A stretch of DNA of 64,000 nucleotides from Pseudofabraea citricarpa. Its lineage: Eukaryota; Ascomycota; Leotiomycetes; Helotiales; Dermateaceae. The position numbers were made by a program, and so were the translations under genes. Shown here piece after piece: positions 60,600-64,000 of this stretch (position 1 is its first letter; every line of letters starts with the position of its first letter). The stretch lies in assembly GCA_029641185.1 (NCBI GenBank), contig JAPWGK010000038.1, positions 121,445-185,444 on the forward strand. The letters are read 5' to 3'. Below the pieces are notes generated by a model. It had not been told where the DNA came from and made no database searches. It saw only the letters and a program-made list of their open reading frames with translations.

Positions 60600-62800
60600 T
60601 TATTAATAAATTCTTTTATAGAAAAGTTTATATATCTCTAGATTATTAGTTTAATTAATTTATTCTTTAGTTATAACTAAATTTTACTAGCTAAGTAAAA
60701 TAAAAACTTAATTACTTTTTTTATAAATAATATTAAACTACTAAAAGTTATTACTTTTATATAAGGTACGATAAATTTAATAGCTTAGTTCGTATATATT
60801 ATATCTAAAGTATTTTTTTCTCTAAATTCTTATATTACTAAATTATTCCTTAATAATATTAGTATTAAAAAATCCTATTTATAATATAATAATAAAGAAG
60901 TTTTTTTAGGAGTTTAATAATTTATAATAAAATATATATAAAACCTTAGTAAGATATTACTTAAGCTTAAGAGAATAAGTTTAATTATTAGTCCTAAGTC
61001 TAAGTTTTATATAAAAGATATTAAAATTATTAGATTCGTTTATAGCTCTAAAAATAAATCGCTTATTAATATAAAGATTATAAAGTTAATTAATTAGCTA
61101 AATCTAACTAATACTAAAAAGATTCGTATCTTCTTAGGAATTTATATATATTATTATATTTAGGTTAAAACTTTTATATTTATTATAAAATTATTATATA
61201 ATTTATTAAAGAAAAATATAATATTTAAGTAAGATAAAAGATACTAGAAAGCTAAACTAAAATTTATTAAGATATTAGTAAAAGCTTTTTATTTTATTAT
61301 AATTAATTATAAGCTTAGAGTAAGAATAATTTATATTATTATTAATATAAGTCTAGATAACTAAGAAAATATATTCTTATAAGATAATAAAGATAAGAAA
61401 AAATATCTAAGTAAGTATAAGTTAGAGATATAAAATCTAGCTAAATATAATTATAATATTATTAAACGTAAGTATAAAAATATCCTTAAGATACTTAAGA
61501 AAATAAAAGAATATATTATTAGAGTATATTTTACTCTTAAAATAAATACTAATATATTTATTACTTAGCTTAATAATATTATTTTAGATATACCTAGTAT
61601 ATTATTAATAAGATAAATTATCTAGATTTAGTTATTCGATTTTAAGATTATATATATACCTAGTAAAAAGAATAAAACTATAAACGTATTATTTTATTAT
61701 CTTATTATAAAAGAGAAACTTAAAAATAAGAAATAAGAAGAAAAAATTAATAATTATATTATCTTTTAACTTAGCTCTCTTTAAATAATACTTATTTTAA
61801 GATCTTATACTTACTTAAACGCTAAAATAAGTATTATCCTCTAGAGTAAGTAAAATCTTAAGTTAAAATAAATTATAATATTTCTTATAACTCTTAAAAA
61901 ACTAAGTAATATTAGGAACGAAAAATAATTAATATTTTAATAGTATATTATAGGATTCTAGGTATACTAAAGTATATTATAATAAAAGCTTATTAAGAGC
62001 TAATATAAATAATATATTATTAATAATCTAAAAGAATAAGTAAATATTATTAAGAAGTTATATAATAGAAAAATATATAAGAGATAAAAGATAATATATA
62101 TAAAAGTAATAAAATATTATTTCTAGGAAAACTATTATAAATAAGTAAAAATATATATAATATTATATTCCTAGTATTAATTTAGGTTATATAATATTAT
62201 TTATAAGGTAATTTATATAACTAAAGTATTATATATATATTATAAATAATATCTAGATATTATTAATCTTTTATTAAATATAAGTAAGTCTTTTATTATT
62301 AATATACGTAAGAAAGTATTAGGTATAATTATAAGATATATTATCTCTAAGATAAACTTTACTTATATTATTACTTTTATTAAAAAGGATATTTTTTATA
62401 TTTATAATATATTTAAGATATTTATTATTAATAAAAAACCTAAGAACTAAGAAAACCTTAATAATCTTATATTTAAGCTCGAGTTTATTAAAGTATAAGT
62501 AAATACTTATAATTCTTATACTTAAGGCTTAATTAAAAGAAGTTATTTTAATATAAAAGTAACTTTCTCTAAGATTATAAATAAGATATTTAAGAATTAG
62601 CTAAGATATATTAAGAAGGTTTATTTTATAAATAATATTATAATAAAAGCTCTTATAAGGCTTATTATATTTTATTTATAGTTTAGCTTTAAGATTATAC
62701 TTATTATTAAAAGTAAATACCTAATATAATAATATCTAAGATAAAACCTAATTAAAAAGATAAATAAAAAGTTTTTAATTATTTTATATATTAAGTAACT
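60600..62800 (+). pseudogene. RIP-degraded Ty3/gypsy pol remnant (RT, RNase H, integrase)
   Basis: Allowing C-to-T and G-to-A changes, family motifs appear in order on the + strand. At 60762-60791 the RT motif QGxTNSxAQF can be read. At 60846-60857 TTC CTT AAT AAT stands for the catalytic FLDD. At 61131 TTC TTA GGA begins the FLG-x-YYR region that leads into the RNase H domain. At 61653-61673 the H-I-P-G-K-K-N end of RNase H is visible. At 62526-62546 GGC TTA ATT AAA AGA AGT TAT stands for the integrase G-x-x-E-R-G-H motif. RT before integrase is the Ty3/gypsy order, not Ty1/copia. In-frame stops (TAA/TAG from CAA, CAG, TGG) and frameshifts make it non-functional. Confidence 0.8.
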
Positions 62801-63821
62801 TGAAATTTATAATAAATATATACTAGAGGTTTTACTAATAAAATAATATAAATACTAAGAATCAAAAGAAACTATTAATTATAGTTATATCCTATAAAAG
62901 GAATTATTCCTTAAAAAAGATATTATTCTTATATTTAATATTATATAAGAAGCTAATATATTAAAATAATAAATACTTGATTTTAGGTAAAAAGGCTTAT
63001 ATATAATTTTAAAAGCAAATAATAAGAAAAATACCTATTAGCTTAGTAAAATAAATATAATACTTTTTTGTAATACTTATACTAGATATAAATTAAAGAA
63101 ATTTATTTAAAGAAAAAGTATTTATATTCTTACTAATAATATTAAGCCTTTAGAAAATAAGGTTATTATTAGAGTATTAATATATCTAGACCTTAGAGAC
63201 CCTAATAAACTCTTACTAAGCCCTAAGGTAAAACTTACTAGTAATTTACCTAGTTTTTTAAAATTACTCTTATAATTATAAGAGTAACTTAATAATCCTA
63301 AGCTAACTTCCTAAGTATTAGCTAAGATAAATTAGTAAGATAATATATAAGAAACCTTTTTAGAGGAAGCTAGTAATAATAAGATTAATATAATTATTAG
63401 AGGTACTAAAAAAGAAGTATTAGAAAAAGCTCTTATTATATAATCTTAAGTAATTATATAAGTTACTTATATAAAAGAGATTTTTAGATAATAAGAACTT
63501 AATAAATAATAAGAATTAATTTTATATAAAAAAAAGCTAGTAATAATAATAAGATAAGAAATTAATTATAATATATTAATAATAATATATAAAAAACTAA
63601 GAGTAAAACGCTTCTCTTTAGAATACCTTTTTTATTTATAGCTTAATTTATAACGTTTTAATACCTAATATTTTAAAGAAAAAACTATAATTAATTTAAG
63701 GTTTAAATATCTTTTAGTAACTTCTTTTATTTAATATTTTACTAACAAATTTCCTTTTATATTATTATTATTATTTTTATATATTATTTATTTAAAGTTT
63801 AATTTTAATTTCTTAATTTAA

Positions 63822-63855
63822 GTATTTTTTTTTTATTTATTTTTTTTTTTTTTTA
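63822..63855. repeat. T-rich homopolymer tract
   Basis: Two T runs of about 10 and 18 bases, separated by ATTTA, inside the AT block. It could be a low-complexity edge of a repeat or a polypurine-like tract on the other strand. Confidence 0.6.
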
Positions 63856-64000
63856 TAATTAGAGGATAACTAATATATTAGAGGAAAGAGAAAAAAGTCC
63901 TTAAATTATAAAAAGTTTTTTAAGGATTAAAAGTAATAATAAGACTTTAAGAGTTCTTACTAAGTATATATTAAGTATTTTAAGTATTATTAAGGAGTTT

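Larger units (their letters stand above)
50880..64000. mobile_element. RIP-saturated repeat block derived from LTR retrotransposons
   Basis: Thirteen kilobases with extremely high A+T and no usable reading frame, continuing past the window. By eye CpA and TpG are almost absent, while CpT, CpC and CpG cytosines survive. Repeat-induced point mutation, which converts CpA to TpA on both strands, produces exactly this pattern; a simple AT bias does not. Only a few CA/TG remain, for example near 56,074, 57,945, 62,802, 62,863, 62,979 and 63,067. Retroelement motifs are still readable (separate entries). I could not find LTR borders or target-site duplications, so element number and nesting are open. 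Confidence 0.9.

Overview
The window looks like the genome of a filamentous ascomycete (Pezizomycotina). Genes have short 45-80 base GT-AG introns. They include a fungal highly reducing polyketide synthase, a Zn2Cys6 regulator and a CYP505-type fused P450. The last 13 kb is an AT-saturated block in which CpA/TpG dinucleotides have almost vanished, the mark of repeat-induced point mutation (RIP). Class level (perhaps Leotiomycetes) is a guess only.

Region 1 (1-23,700) is a secondary-metabolite cluster. In order it holds: the N-terminal part of a CYP505-like P450 (cut by the window edge), a secreted BBE-type FAD oxidase, a CYP68-like P450, a BAHD-like acyltransferase, a 2,917-residue HR-PKS ending in a reductase domain (KS-AT-DH-MT-KR-ACP-R, no functional ER), a Zn2Cys6 regulator divergent from the PKS, and a DHA14-type MFS exporter. 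The PKS should build a C-methylated polyketide with help from a trans enoyl reductase that is not in this window. The R domain should release it as an aldehyde or alcohol, and the oxidases and acyltransferase would decorate it. The architecture is that of the betaenone/stemphyloxin class, which is inference from domain order only.

Region 2 (25,800-50,040) is ordinary chromosome with housekeeping genes: an M16 metalloprotease, a ZW10-like tether protein, a divergent amidoligase and gamma-glutamylcyclotransferase-like pair, mitochondrial uS13, an ER cyclophilin B with two possible C-termini, an unrecognised repeat-rich protein, a membrane dipeptidase and an F-BAR/DEP/RhoGAP protein. The amidoligase/cyclotransferase pair is the best candidate here for a little-studied system: both proteins start with proline-rich tracts and share one promoter.

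Region 3 (about 50,880-64,000) is RIP-saturated repeat DNA with no usable ORF. Degenerate Ty3/gypsy landmarks can still be read on the + strand (RT, RNase H, integrase, and a separate gag-type zinc knuckle), so the block began as LTR retrotransposons. No tRNA, rRNA or CRISPR array was seen. All exon borders were placed by hand from splice signals and reading-frame continuity.
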